DNA from: an uncultured Prevotella sp.
GTDB lineage: Bacteria; Bacteroidota; Bacteroidia; Bacteroidales; Bacteroidaceae
Length of the DNA: 47,661 bases
Direction: 5' to 3'
NCBI GenBank assembly: GCA_946548085.1
Contig: CAMNPN010000021.1
Coordinates: forward strand, 1 to 47,661
Position 1 is the first letter of the stretch. Each line of letters begins with the position of its first letter. The position numbers and the translations under genes were made by a program. Of this stretch, positions 8,824 to 17,421 are shown piece by piece. Below the pieces are notes generated by a model that saw nothing but the letters and a program-made list of their open reading frames with translations, had not been told where the DNA came from and did not search any database.

Positions 8824-9399
8824 TTACTCATTTCCCAGGAAATCCTGTATCACGGCCAGGGCATCGGCCTCGGCATATTCCAAGACATCATTGATCACCA
8901 CCTTGTCGAACTTCTCGGCAAAGGTCAGTTCGAACTCCGCTCTGGCAATGCGCTGGTCGATGACCTCGGGGGCATCCGTACCACGGCCTTCGAGCCTACG
9001 ACGGAGTTCATTGACAGACGGCGGCTGGATGAACAGGCTCAGAGCCTCATCGCCATAGAACTGCTTGATATTCACGCCACCCTTCACGTCAACGTCGAAC
9101 ACTACATTCTGTCCTGCCTCCAGTTGTCGCTCCACCTGTAACTTCAGTGTGCCATAGAAACGACCCTCATAGACCTCCTCATACTCCAGGAACTCGCCGT
9201 TGTCTATCCGCTGGCGGAACTCCTCGGGCGTAAGGAAGAAATACTCTACACCATTCTTTTCCGTACCTCGCGGGGCTCTGGAGGTGCAGGAGATGGAGAA
9301 CGCAAGGTTCAGTTCCGGGTGCTCCTTCATCAGCCACGAGATGATGGTTGACTTCCCTGTACCACTTGGAGCACTTATAATAATCAATTTTCCTCTCAT
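8824..9399 (-). CDS. gmk: Guanylate kinase
   Basis: 191 residues. It phosphorylates GMP to GDP with ATP in the cytoplasm, an essential step of purine nucleotide supply. The P-loop SAPSGTGKST is at residues 9-18. The GMP-binding region is visible as SCTSRAPRGTEKNGVEYFF, with GEFLEYEEVYEGRFYGT behind it, and the lid region has LRRRLEGRGTD. Length and motif order are those of a standard bacterial Gmk. It sits between yicC (127 nt upstream, with a repeat hairpin in the gap) and nadD (30 nt downstream). Start ATG at 9399; MRGKLIIISAPSG begins the core fold immediately, so no other start is likely. Confidence 0.98.
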   Translation of the reverse strand: MRGKLIIISAPSGTGKSTIISWLMKEHPELNLAFSISCTSRAPRGTEKNGVEYFFLTPEEFRQRIDNGEFLEYEEVYEGRFYGTLKLQVERQLEAGQNVVFDVDVKGGVNIKQFYGDEALSLFIQPPSVNELRRRLEGRGTDAPEVIDQRIARAEFELTFAEKFDKVVINDVLEYAEADALAVIQDFLGNE

Positions 9400-9419
9400 T
9401 TTCTTGTTTATAGTTTAAT

Positions 9420-9501
9420 GTTTATAGTTTATAGATGATTGCTTCTATAGTCTACACGGATTATTCTTGGCTTACCAGATAATCATCTATAAACTATCAA
9501 C
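9420..9501. repeat. Intergenic heptad repeat hairpin between gmk and yicC
   Basis: The left arm 9420-9440 (7-mers GTTTATA GTTTATA GATGATT) is the reverse complement of 9481-9501 at 20 of 21 positions. The loop is 40 nt (9441-9480). Similar 7-mers continue outward on both sides (GTTTAAT on the left, ACTATCA and GCTATAA on the right). It has no T-tract like a terminator. It occupies most of the yicC-gmk gap. Confidence 0.9.
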
Positions 9502-9527
9502 TATCAGCTATAAACTCCTCACCGCCC

Positions 9528-10403
9528 TTAAAGGGCATTAAGCACTTGCTCTTTAATCTGTTCCAGTTCGTCCTTCATCTTGACGACGATATTCTGCATC
9601 TCAGCCTGATTCGACTTCGAGCCGGTGGTGTTGATCTCACGTCCCATCTCCTGAGCGATGAAGCCCAGTTTCTTGCCTTGTCCGGCGGGCTCGGCCATCG
9701 TGTCGCGGAAATACTTCAGATGGTTCGTCAGGCGTTGCTTCTCCTCGCTGATGTCGAGTTTCTCGATATAATAGATCAACTCCTGTTCCAAGCGGTTCCT
9801 GTCATAGTCCACGCCAGGTATCTGCTGCAGTCCCTCTATGATGCGCGACTTGATCTTCTCCACGCGACTTGTCTCATAAGGTTCAATCGATGCCAGCAGA
9901 CTGGCGATATTGTCGATCTTCTCCGTAAACTTCTTCTGAAGGGCTGCACCCTCCTGGATGCGGAAGTCCACCAGATTCTTCAGCGCTTCTACCACAGCAC
10001 TTCTCACCACTTTCCATTCGTTCTCGTCGAGTTCCTCCATTTCCGTCTTCGTCAGCACGTCGGGCATCCGCAACAAGGTGTAGAACCAGTCCTCTGGCAC
10101 AGGGATACCGGTCTTCGCGGAGATCTCCTTAATCTGCTGGTAGTAGTTCTCCACAAGTGCCGCATTGATGGGTGTCGGGTCTGCCACCGTATCCTTCTCA
10201 ACCCAGACACTCATGTCCACCTTTCCACGGATAAGAGCCTCTGCCACCATCTGGCGCATCTCCATCTCCTTCTCACGATAGAGGGGTGCAATACGGGTGT
10301 TGAGGTCAAGTTGCTTCGAGTTGAGAGACTTCACTTCTACGTGGATTTTCTTTTCTTTGTAGGCTACGACAGCCTTGCCGTAGCCCGTCATTGATTGTAT
10401 CAT
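9528..10403 (-). CDS. yicC: YicC/YloC family endoribonuclease
   Basis: 291 residues, standard length. The N terminus MIQSMTGYGKAV and the later HVEVKSLNSKQLDLN are the YicC_N domain; the C-terminal EMGREINTTGSKSNQAEMQ and the final VVKMKDELEQIKEQVLN form the DUF1732 domain. Members of this family are metal-dependent endoribonucleases acting on structured RNA in the cytoplasm; no classical active-site motif can be pointed to. It is the first gene before gmk and nadD. A minus-strand -7 box (TACCTTTG) is about 30 nt upstream, back to back with the GT8 promoter in the 100-bp divergent gap. The start ATG at 10403 begins the conserved MTGYG block, so it is firm. Confidence 0.95.
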   Translation of the reverse strand: MIQSMTGYGKAVVAYKEKKIHVEVKSLNSKQLDLNTRIAPLYREKEMEMRQMVAEALIRGKVDMSVWVEKDTVADPTPINAALVENYYQQIKEISAKTGIPVPEDWFYTLLRMPDVLTKTEMEELDENEWKVVRSAVVEALKNLVDFRIQEGAALQKKFTEKIDNIASLLASIEPYETSRVEKIKSRIIEGLQQIPGVDYDRNRLEQELIYYIEKLDISEEKQRLTNHLKYFRDTMAEPAGQGKKLGFIAQEMGREINTTGSKSNQAEMQNIVVKMKDELEQIKEQVLNAL

Positions 10404-10431
10404 GTGTATCTATCTTTATAATTATCTGCCG

Positions 10432-10439
10432 CAAAGGTA
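10432..10439 (-). promoter_or_regulatory. -7 promoter box for yicC
   Basis: TACCTTTG on the minus strand matches TAnnTTTG, 29 nt upstream of the yicC ATG. No clear -33 box is found at the expected distance. Confidence 0.5.
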
Positions 10440-10455
10440 CAAAAATAAAAGCAAA

Positions 10456-10489
10456 TTGTTGCTGAATTAAGAGAAAAATCGTAACTTTG
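10456..10489 (+). promoter_or_regulatory. Promoter of the GT8 glycosyltransferase gene
   Basis: The -33 element TTGTTG (10456-10461) is followed by a 20-nt spacer and the -7 element TAACTTTG (10482-10489). The ATG follows at 10504, so the leader should be only about 10 nt. Confidence 0.7.
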
Positions 10490-10503
10490 CAAACAAAAAG
10501 CAT

Positions 10504-11397
10504 ATGAACTTCGCCCTTAGCTTAAACGACAAATACGTCATGCCGTGTCTGGCATTAGCAACTTCCATCTTCGAAAACAACAAAACCAGCGATTGTCATA
10601 TATACCTGCTTACCGACGGACTGAAAGAGGAAAATGTCAGCAAGTTCGACCGTCTGGCCAGTATCTACAATCAGCAGATTACCATCAAAAAGGTTCCAAA
10701 AGAACTGTATGACAACCTGCCTTTCATCAAGCGCTATACGTTTGCCGCCTATAATCGCTTTATGATAGCCGACCTGATAGATGGCGACAAGGTGTTGTAC
10801 CTTGATGGTGACATCATCGTTAGGCACGACCTCTCCAACCTCTGGAACACCCCTCTTGACGGCTATGCCGGTGGCGTGGTGGAGGACCAACGGGGCGATA
10901 ATATCTTCGTACATAACCTCAATAAGATTGCTACTCCTTATTTCAATTCCGGTGTGTTGCTCATAAACCTCAACTACTGGCGGCAAAATAATATTGGCCA
11001 GAAAATGGCCAACTACCTGAAAAAAAATGCTGACACTTGTCTTTATCCTGATCAAGATGCTGCCAATAAAATATTGAGTGACAAAGTGCTTTTTCTTGAC
11101 TATAAGTACAATTTCCAGGAAGACTGGTTCCAGCCTACCAACGAATGGCAGATTCATTTCAGTAAATGGGACCGGATCCTCGCCGCTCGCAAAGACCCTG
11201 CCATCGTACACTACTGTCGCGGACTGAAACCCTGGTTCAAGGAATGCAAACATCCCCTAAAGTCAGAGTTCATACACTATGCAACCATGTACGACTTCAT
11301 TGGCTACAAAGAGGGGACGTATTTCCCTTTGTCGTACAAGATTGTGTCGTACCTGCTCTACCGTCTTCGTCAGATTGAGGCCAGCTTCGGCAAATAA
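10504..11397 (+). CDS. Glycosyltransferase family 8 protein
   Basis: 297 residues. GT8 enzymes are retaining transferases using UDP-glucose or UDP-galactose, often for LPS core or O-antigen. The fold begins with FALSLNDKYVMPCLALATSI. The metal/nucleotide DxD motif is in KVLYLDGDIIVRHDL (about residue 100). The acceptor-site block PYFNSGVLLINLNYWR and the PDQDAANKIL and HYCRGLKPW motifs all fit GT8. Soluble, with a basic C terminus. It has its own promoter just upstream and is followed 25 nt later by a histidine acid phosphatase. The sugar and acceptor cannot be read from the sequence; a role in surface polysaccharide is likely. Confidence 0.92.
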   Translation: MNFALSLNDKYVMPCLALATSIFENNKTSDCHIYLLTDGLKEENVSKFDRLASIYNQQITIKKVPKELYDNLPFIKRYTFAAYNRFMIADLIDGDKVLYLDGDIIVRHDLSNLWNTPLDGYAGGVVEDQRGDNIFVHNLNKIATPYFNSGVLLINLNYWRQNNIGQKMANYLKKNADTCLYPDQDAANKILSDKVLFLDYKYNFQEDWFQPTNEWQIHFSKWDRILAARKDPAIVHYCRGLKPWFKECKHPLKSEFIHYATMYDFIGYKEGTYFPLSYKIVSYLLYRLRQIEASFGK

Positions 11398-11422
11398 TAT
11401 CGGATATAATAAAAATAGAACA

Positions 11423-12757
11423 ATGAAAAGAATTCTTCTGATGACCGTCGTCACCCTGGCGACGACAGCAATGGCGCAGAAAGCTCCTGCATTTGAGACT
11501 TCAGCCAAAGATGAGATTGCTGCTAACCGCTACTTAGCTGGGAGTAACTATCTGGACTACGACCGTCAGCTGACAGACAAAGCGCTGACGCCAGCACCCA
11601 AAGGCTATGAACCTTTCTATATGAGCCACTATGGCCGTCATGGTTCGCGCTGGCTGATCTGGGAAGGCGACTACCGATTGCCTATGACCACGCTGAAGAG
11701 TGCCCGTGAGGCAGGGAAACTGACACCACTGGGCGAAGAGACACTCCAGAAACTGGAGGCCTTCCACCCCACAACAGAAAAGCGTCTGGGTGACCTAACA
11801 ACGGTCGGCGAACGTCAGCATCACGGCATCGGAAAGCGTATGGCCCAACACTTCCCTGAGATCTTCAAGTCCCCTGGTGTGAAGATAGATGCCCGCAGCA
11901 CCGTCGTCATCCGTTGCATCCTCTCGATGATTGCCGAGTGTGAGGAGTTGGCTGCTGCCAATCCCACGGCCCAGATCCACAACGACGTGAGCGAGAGCTT
12001 GCAGTACTATCTGAACCAGCCCTGGGAGGGAGTCGTGAAGGAACAGGGAAGATCGACGGGCGACAAGGAGTATGCCGAGGCCCAGCAGAAGTACACCCAT
12101 CCCGAACGTCTGATGAAAGCTCTCTTCAACGACCAACAGTGGGTGTATAGGAATGTGATGGCTGGCGACCTGATGCGCCGCCTGTTTGAGGTGGCTGTGA
12201 ACATGCAGAGTCACGATACGGACATCGAACTGCTGTCGCTCTTCACAGACGATGAGGTGTACGACCAATGGCGCATCCGTAATGTGGGCTGGTACCTTGA
12301 CTACGGCAGCTGGCCTGGAGCAGACTGCAAGATGCCGTTCAGTCAGCTGAACCTGCTGAAGAACATCATTGAGACGGCCGACACCGTCACCCAGACACAG
12401 GCCACCTTACGCTTTGGCCACGAGGTGTGCGTGATGCCGCTTGCCTGCTTGCTGGAACTTGACAACTGTGGCATGGCTATCGAGAATCTCGACGAGCTCG
12501 ACACCTACTGGCGCAACTACCGCATCTTCCCCATGGGCTGCAACGTGCAGCTGATATTCTACCGTCCGAAAGTCAAGAAAGGAAAGGCTGCGAATGCCTC
12601 CACACCCACAACGGGTAGCGACATCCTCGTAAAGGCCCTGCTGAACGAGCGCGAAGCTTACTTGCCCATAGACACCAACAACTGGCCCTACTATAAGTGG
12701 CAGGACCTGCGCAAGTATTATCTTGACAAGATTGCGGCCTTCGAAGAAGGATTATAG
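11423..12757 (+). CDS. Secreted histidine-type acid phosphatase (clade 2)
   Basis: 444 residues with a signal peptide (MKRILLMTVVTLATTAMAQ), so periplasmic or exported. The catalytic motif SHYGRHGSRW (about residues 70-79) is the RHGxR phosphohistidine site. A second conserved block, RFGHEVCVMPLACLL, supplies the His-Glu pair where related phytases have His-Asp. The family cleaves phosphate monoesters, including sugar phosphates and phytate; the substrate is not predictable. Start ATG 11423 is chosen because it begins the signal peptide; 48 earlier codons in the same frame only overlap the GT8 gene. Its stop (12755-12757) abuts the convergent DUF3108 stop with no gap at all. Confidence 0.9.
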   Translation: MKRILLMTVVTLATTAMAQKAPAFETSAKDEIAANRYLAGSNYLDYDRQLTDKALTPAPKGYEPFYMSHYGRHGSRWLIWEGDYRLPMTTLKSAREAGKLTPLGEETLQKLEAFHPTTEKRLGDLTTVGERQHHGIGKRMAQHFPEIFKSPGVKIDARSTVVIRCILSMIAECEELAAANPTAQIHNDVSESLQYYLNQPWEGVVKEQGRSTGDKEYAEAQQKYTHPERLMKALFNDQQWVYRNVMAGDLMRRLFEVAVNMQSHDTDIELLSLFTDDEVYDQWRIRNVGWYLDYGSWPGADCKMPFSQLNLLKNIIETADTVTQTQATLRFGHEVCVMPLACLLELDNCGMAIENLDELDTYWRNYRIFPMGCNVQLIFYRPKVKKGKAANASTPTTGSDILVKALLNEREAYLPIDTNNWPYYKWQDLRKYYLDKIAAFEEGL

Positions 12758-13591
12758 TCAGTTCACCTTCGCCGACATCGGACTGCGAATACCCTTATAC
12801 GACTTGAGATACGCCTTGGCACTTCCGAATGAAAGGAACATGTCGAGGCGTACTGGTATATGATTTTGGTCGTCGGTAATCCAAAAACGTATCAGCTCCT
12901 TACTCTTACCATTTTCGCGCTCATAGAAAGAGAACACGATACAACGGTACTTCTCCTTCGTATCGCTCATCTTATAGTTCTCCGTACCGCGGTACACGAG
13001 CCACGAGTTGTTCAAGCGGTTGGCATCGCTGACAGGCATGGGGATGACATCATTCTTCTTCATCTTCGAGGCATCAAAGTTACGGGCACGAAGGAATATC
13101 GACATCATGTCGTAGATGCACGACTTATAGGTGGTGGTATTCCACAGATGCTCGCCGCTGGAAGTGATGCGGTGCTTTTTCAGCTGACAGTTGCCGTGGG
13201 GATAGCTATACCATATCTCGTCGACATAGTAGCGGTCGCCTTCCATGGCTCCCTTGCGGAAGTAGATGGGTGCGAGACTTGTATCACAGTAGGAGAGCAG
13301 CGTGTCTCGCATGATAAAGAACTTGTCGAGTTTGGAATTGCCTCTGGTGATGAGGTACGACATCCAGGCATCCTTGCCCTCAAACTTCGTCATTTTGGTG
13401 TCCATCTCGGCAGTACCCACCTTCATCCAAATGAACTTCCAATTGAAATAGAGGTCGTAGTTGAGTTCCTCGCCCGACTTAAAGGCTGTATTCTCTATCC
13501 CACACTGGGCATAACAGTGGTTAGAGGTAAAAGGTAAGAGGTAAGAGGATACCAATAATAAAGTCAGCAATAGGGTTCTTGTCTTCATCAT
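12758..13591 (-). CDS. DUF3108 domain exported protein
   Basis: 277 residues with an N-terminal signal peptide ending near CYAQ. The mature part contains FKSGEELNYDLYFNWKFIW, typical of DUF3108 (a beta-rich periplasmic domain in Bacteroidetes and Proteobacteria), and later IRFWITDDQNHIPVRLD. The function of the family is not established. It overlaps the upstream lipoprotein stop by ATGA, with a second ATG directly behind the first (13588). It is the last gene of a unit with the Ig-like lipoprotein and the GH3 protein. Part of its signal peptide (SSYLLPFTS) is encoded by a short 7-mer repeat at 13523-13553. Confidence 0.85.
   Translation of the reverse strand: MMKTRTLLLTLLLVSSYLLPFTSNHCYAQCGIENTAFKSGEELNYDLYFNWKFIWMKVGTAEMDTKMTKFEGKDAWMSYLITRGNSKLDKFFIMRDTLLSYCDTSLAPIYFRKGAMEGDRYYVDEIWYSYPHGNCQLKKHRITSSGEHLWNTTTYKSCIYDMMSIFLRARNFDASKMKKNDVIPMPVSDANRLNNSWLVYRGTENYKMSDTKEKYRCIVFSFYERENGKSKELIRFWITDDQNHIPVRLDMFLSFGSAKAYLKSYKGIRSPMSAKVN
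13523..13553. repeat. Heptad array (AGGTAAR type) in a signal-peptide coding region
   Basis: Tandem 7-mers AGGTAAA, AGGTAAG, AGGTAAG followed by AGGATA. They lie in frame inside the signal peptide of the DUF3108 protein. The unit resembles the 8-mer arrays at 15.5 and 30.3 kb. Confidence 0.75.
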
Positions 13592-15588
13592 TTTAATTTG
13601 TCTACTTTAACTATTTTATCGCTGTTATACTCGATTCCGAGTTTCTTGGCTCGATCGGCATTACGGTTCTTCAGTTTCTTCTCGGCATCGGGCTTCTGCT
13701 TCGTGATGGCAAGAGGTTTCTGCTTGAATCGCGGGGTACCCGTGAGGTTCCAGGCCTGTTTGATGTCCCACTTCTCCTTGCACTCTATCTCACGGTTATA
13801 GAAGAACACATCCTCTGGCTGCAGGTCTGCGTCGTAGTTGCCTGTATCCCACCTGCCATTGTTATTGACATCGAGGTAGGCGCTGACGTAGTACTTGTTG
13901 GGGAGGATATGCTCGAAGTGGGCCACATTCTTGGCGGCCACGACTTCTTTTGTGACAGCGCCAGAACTATTCAGCAACTGCACCCGCAGCGGCACCGTGT
14001 CTGTCACCCCACTGAGGTTCAGTGTCAGCGTGCCAAGCTCGTCGAGACTCTTCACCTTGATGCCTTGCTTGTATTTGTCCGACACCTGTCCGTAGATATT
14101 CTCAAAGGCGGCAGAGTCGATCTCGAGACTGTACTCGGTGGCTGGTCGCCAGTCGGCCGTAATCTCGAACTGTCGGATGGTGCCTGGCACGGGCTTAAAG
14201 ACGTATGCCGCCTCGTACCAGAGGCTGTCGATCTGCGAATAGAGATGGATGGCCGCCGTATCGTGGCGCACCAGCGGATTAGGCATCTCGACGATGATCT
14301 TCGCGTCTGGTACCATCGCCGACGGTATCCTGATGTCGGGCTTCAGCGGCTGCACTGGGTAGATGGAGTCGTAGGGCTGGTCGCGCTTCTTTTTCTTCTC
14401 CTGCTCCTTCTGCCACTTCTCTATCTCCTTGGCCTTGTCCTTCATCCGCTTCTCGTAGGGCGTCTTGGCCAACACGTCGAGGGTGTCCGTCTGACTGACG
14501 AGGTTGCCCAGCGTGTCAGTCATCATATAGCTTACCTCCATGCGGAGGGTGTCTTGGTTGACGAGCATCGTGTCGCGCAGCCAGTAGTGGATGGTGTCCT
14601 GCCTCTCATTAGTCTCAATGACGAAGGCACTGTCGGCCTCGAAGTTCAGACCTCTGATGACGGGCAGGTCCTGATGGCCATAAGTGAAGTACATCGAGAA
14701 CCTCTCCGCATCCTTACGTTCCGTCTTCAGCAGATAGCGGTCTGTCTGTACGTGAGTGAATGCCAGCAGGGTGATGTCGTCAGGCAGGAAGTGGGTATAG
14801 GGCACGGGGCGCAGGGCATCGATATGGAGCGAGTCGCGCCAGATGGTGTCGATACGGGTATCAGGCTTCGAAGTGGGACTGAACGTCGCATGGTCGAAGG
14901 CCAGCATCTCGCTGCGCTGGCTGAAGCGGAAGTCGTTGTCCATATCCTGCAGGGCATAGGCGCGATAAGTGCCTGGGGCCACACCTTTCACCACGAAGTG
15001 CCCGCGGCTGTCAGTACGCGACACGCGCAGCATCGGCTTCGTCTTGAAGGCCGAGTCGGCATGGTCGTCATAGAGTCCCACCATAATACCCTTGACTGGT
15101 TCGAGATTCGAGGCGTCGAGCACATAGCCCGACACTTGGAACGTGTCGATATGCTCGCCCGTGGAGAAGGTGAAGGCATACGACCCCATGGGGTTGCCCT
15201 CGTTATTGTCGCTGATGGCATCGCTGAAGTCGATGCTATACGTGGTGTTCTCCTTCAGCGAGTCCTGCAGCTCCACGACGACCTTCTTGCCTGAGGCCTT
15301 TATCTCTGCCATCTCCATCTGCGGGGGCGAGATGACTACCTTGCTCGACGCATCGTCGAGCTTGATGAACTCGTCGAAGTAGATGGTAATCTTCTTGCTT
15401 GTCACGTTCACCGACTGGTCATCGGGCGTGCTTCCTACCACCTTTGGCGGATCGTCGTCGTACCATCCGCCGTCAGGGCTGCCCATCTTGGCACAGGCTA
15501 TAAAGAATAAAAAGGTAAAAAGGTAAAAAGGTATAAAGAGACTTTTACCCTTTGCTTTTAGCCGAATATCGCTGAACCTTTCCTTCAT
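13588..15588 (-). CDS. Lipoprotein with bacterial Ig-like domain
   Basis: 666 residues. The signal sequence FLFFIACAKMG carries a lipobox-like Cys, so it is probably lipid-anchored. Next comes GSPDGGWYDDDPPKVVGSTP, the hallmark start of a common Bacteroidetes family with an SbsA-type Ig-like fold (residues about 45-150, with ITIYFDEFIKLDD). It continues into a carboxypeptidase-regulatory-like segment (VSGYVLDASNLEPVKGIMVG). A charged Lys/Glu helix lies at about residue 395. The C terminus is very basic. The function is unknown; it is likely an envelope structural or sensing protein. It lies 17 nt after the GH3 stop and overlaps DUF3108. Residues 10-27 of the signal peptide are made by an 8-mer DNA repeat. 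Confidence 0.85.
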   Translation of the reverse strand: MKERFSDIRLKAKGKSLFIPFYLFTFLFFIACAKMGSPDGGWYDDDPPKVVGSTPDDQSVNVTSKKITIYFDEFIKLDDASSKVVISPPQMEMAEIKASGKKVVVELQDSLKENTTYSIDFSDAISDNNEGNPMGSYAFTFSTGEHIDTFQVSGYVLDASNLEPVKGIMVGLYDDHADSAFKTKPMLRVSRTDSRGHFVVKGVAPGTYRAYALQDMDNDFRFSQRSEMLAFDHATFSPTSKPDTRIDTIWRDSLHIDALRPVPYTHFLPDDITLLAFTHVQTDRYLLKTERKDAERFSMYFTYGHQDLPVIRGLNFEADSAFVIETNERQDTIHYWLRDTMLVNQDTLRMEVSYMMTDTLGNLVSQTDTLDVLAKTPYEKRMKDKAKEIEKWQKEQEKKKKRDQPYDSIYPVQPLKPDIRIPSAMVPDAKIIVEMPNPLVRHDTAAIHLYSQIDSLWYEAAYVFKPVPGTIRQFEITADWRPATEYSLEIDSAAFENIYGQVSDKYKQGIKVKSLDELGTLTLNLSGVTDTVPLRVQLLNSSGAVTKEVVAAKNVAHFEHILPNKYYVSAYLDVNNNGRWDTGNYDADLQPEDVFFYNREIECKEKWDIKQAWNLTGTPRFKQKPLAITKQKPDAEKKLKNRNADRAKKLGIEYNSDKIVKVDKLK
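15509..15560. repeat. Octad array (AAAAAGGT) with inverted partner, in a signal peptide
   Basis: Three tandem 8-mers AAAAAGGT are followed within 15 nt by a partly complementary stretch (CTTTTACCC, then GCTTTTAGCC). On the coding (minus) strand it encodes SLFIPFYLFTFLFF, the hydrophobic core of the lipoprotein signal peptide. The same array type at 30.3 kb encodes PFYLFTFL in PorZ. Confidence 0.85.
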
Positions 15589-15590
15589 TT

Positions 15591-15615
15591 CCTACTGTCT
15601 ACTGACTACTTTTGC
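15591..15615. repeat. Short heptad array at the GH3/lipoprotein junction
   Basis: On the minus strand: GTAGTCA, GTAGACA, GTAGGAA. The first unit supplies the TAG stop of the GH3 gene, and the third runs up to the ATG of the lipoprotein. Confidence 0.6.
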
Positions 15616-17141
15616 AATGCCAACAGCTGCTCGATAGTGTCGCGCGAGTTGCTCAGACGGGGCACCTTGTGCTGTCCGCCCAGCTTGCCGCGCATCTTCA
15701 GCCAGTCGTTGAACAGATTCTGGCGAGCCACGATGATCTCCAGCGGCTGCAGCGTGATGTCCTTATAGCGCTTCGCCTCGTAGTCGCTGTTAATCTCCTG
15801 CAGGCGGCTGTCGAGCAAGGCGGCAAACTGCCTCAGGTCTTGCGGAGGCTTTGCAAACTCGATGAGCCACTGGTGGCGGCACTTCGCGTTGGCATCCATG
15901 AACACGGGGGCTGCCGTGTATTCCGAGATCTCGGCTCCCGTCTGCTCACAGGCATAGGCAAGCCCCTTCTCGGCATTGTCTACGATCAGCTCCTCGCCGA
16001 AGGCATTGATGAAGTGCTTCGTGCGGCCAGAGATGATAAACTTATAGGGATTCGTGGATGTGAACTTCACGGTGTCGCCGATCTCGTATCGCCAGAGGCC
16101 GCACGAGGTCGAGATCACCATCGCGTAGTTCTTGCCCGTCTCCACCGCCCAGAGGGGGATGGGTTGTGGAGTGTGGAGTGTGGATGTGCTCACTCCGCTC
16201 TCCTCACTCTTCGAATCCAAAGGGATAAACTCATAGAACACCCCATAGTCGAGCATCAGCAGCATCGACTTGTCCGCGGGGTCGTCCTGAATGCCAAAGA
16301 ATCCCTCGCTGGCATTGTACGTCTCCATATAGTGCATATTAGGCGACGTTATCAGTTGTTCATATTGCTTGCGATAAGGCGTAAAGGCCACACCACCATG
16401 GAAGAACACCTCGATATTGGGCCACACCTCCTCCAGATGCTTTTTGCCCGTCATCTCCATCATACAGGTCAGCACGGAGAGCATCCAAGAAGGCACACCT
16501 GATATGTTCGTCACGTTCTTGTTCATGGCTTCCTGGGCAATGCGCTCACGCTTCACCTCGAAGTCGGAGAGCAAGGCCGTCTGCTTCTTCGGCACACGGA
16601 CGAGGTTCACCAACGGGTTGATATTCTCAATGAGGATGGCACTCAGGTCACCCACTAACGAATCCTTCAGATTATAGTTCGAGGCATGGCTACCGCCAAG
16701 GATCAGTCCCTTACCGTCGAACATTCTCGAGCGTGGGTTGTTTCTCAGGTAGATGGCCACTGAGTCGCGCCCTCCGGCATAGTGGATCTTATGCAATCCC
16801 TCCTGACTGACGGGGATGAACTTTGACTTATCATTCGTGGTGCCTGAGGACTTTGCATACCATTTCACACGACCAGGCCACAGCACATCGGCTTCACCCT
16901 GTCGCATACGGTCGATTTCACCCTTCAGCTCCTCATAAGTGTTCACAGGCACATGGCTGATGAAATCGTCATAGCCCTTGGTGATTTCAAAGGCATGCTT
17001 ACGACCGTATTCAGTATCCTTAGCCGTCTGCACCAGGTGTGTGAGCACAGCCCTTTGCAGCGCTTCGCCACCATTCTGGTGCTTCTCCAACTCCCGCTGG
17101 CGCGATACAAATACCTTTCCTACTATTTGAGTCAGACTCAT
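15606..17141 (-). CDS. GH3 (auxin-responsive promoter) family acyl-adenylating enzyme
   Basis: 511 residues. GH3 proteins belong to the adenylate-forming superfamily and in plants conjugate amino acids to hormones; bacterial substrates are unknown. The ATP-binding motif is YAKSSGTTNDKSKFIPVS (about residues 90-108). MHYMETYNASEGFFGIQD is the second signature, and LWRYEIGDTVKF the third. A C-terminal domain has INAFGEELIVDNAEKGL. Residues about 310-326 (SKSEESGVSTSTLH) come from a heptad repeat inserted in frame. Start ATG 17141, with a canonical promoter about 30 nt upstream. First gene of a unit with the Ig-like lipoprotein and DUF3108. Cytoplasmic. Confidence 0.88.
   Translation of the reverse strand: MSLTQIVGKVFVSRQRELEKHQNGGEALQRAVLTHLVQTAKDTEYGRKHAFEITKGYDDFISHVPVNTYEELKGEIDRMRQGEADVLWPGRVKWYAKSSGTTNDKSKFIPVSQEGLHKIHYAGGRDSVAIYLRNNPRSRMFDGKGLILGGSHASNYNLKDSLVGDLSAILIENINPLVNLVRVPKKQTALLSDFEVKRERIAQEAMNKNVTNISGVPSWMLSVLTCMMEMTGKKHLEEVWPNIEVFFHGGVAFTPYRKQYEQLITSPNMHYMETYNASEGFFGIQDDPADKSMLLMLDYGVFYEFIPLDSKSEESGVSTSTLHTPQPIPLWAVETGKNYAMVISTSCGLWRYEIGDTVKFTSTNPYKFIISGRTKHFINAFGEELIVDNAEKGLAYACEQTGAEISEYTAAPVFMDANAKCRHQWLIEFAKPPQDLRQFAALLDSRLQEINSDYEAKRYKDITLQPLEIIVARQNLFNDWLKMRGKLGGQHKVPRLSNSRDTIEQLLALQK
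16165..16215. repeat. Heptad inverted array inside the GH3 gene
   Basis: The left arm carries GTGGAGT units (16165-16188) and the right arm CTCACTCCGCTCTCCTCACT (from 16189), ending TTCGAA at 16215. The right arm matches the array at 21 kb (CTCACTCCGCTCTCCTCACT is identical). It is in frame with the GH3 protein. Confidence 0.85.
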
Positions 17142-17421
17142 CTTACTTGCGCAATAATTATATTATTGGCTGCAAAGGTAGTGCAAATCGAGCGAAACGC
17201 AAAATAAATTACGATTTATTATCATTTCCAGGATGTTGCAGCCCTTTGGGACTTGAGGTTTGGAGGGACAAAAACAATGGTTTCCTCCGTTATTTTTGCC
17301 TGTTTCCTGACACTAAAACTTAAATCCTCGCCGTGGAACGTTTGTTCTACGTTGAAGAACAATAATACCACGCCGAGGATTGTCTGTTCGTCGGCAAAGT
17401 TAAGAACAATTCATCGCAAGA
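17142..17421. other. Intergenic: GH3 promoter and a long hairpin
   Basis: The gap holds the minus-strand GH3 promoter (17173-17203) and an inverted repeat. In the repeat, AATCCTCGCCGTGG at 17323-17336 pairs with 17368-17381 (13 of 14), and inside it TTGTTCT (17342-17348) pairs with AGAACAA (17356-17362). The hairpin lies 41 nt past the stop of the BspA-like gene and may terminate it, although no strong T-tract follows. Confidence 0.7.
17173..17203 (-). promoter_or_regulatory. Promoter of the GH3 unit
   Basis: Minus strand: -33 TTTG (17203-17200), 19-nt spacer, -7 TACCTTTG (17180-17173). The GH3 ATG is 31 nt downstream. Confidence 0.7.

Noticed and set aside
9546..10394. 282-codon plus frame opposite yicC
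   Set aside because: Antisense shadow of a well-conserved gene; composition is Leu/His-rich nonsense.
13909..15294. 461-codon plus frame opposite the Ig-like lipoprotein gene
   Set aside because: Antisense shadow; the minus-strand product has clear family motifs.
17395..17402. Minus-strand TAACTTTG just after the BspA-like gene, a possible sRNA promoter over the hairpin
   Set aside because: No -33 element at the right distance (nearest TTG is 14 nt away).
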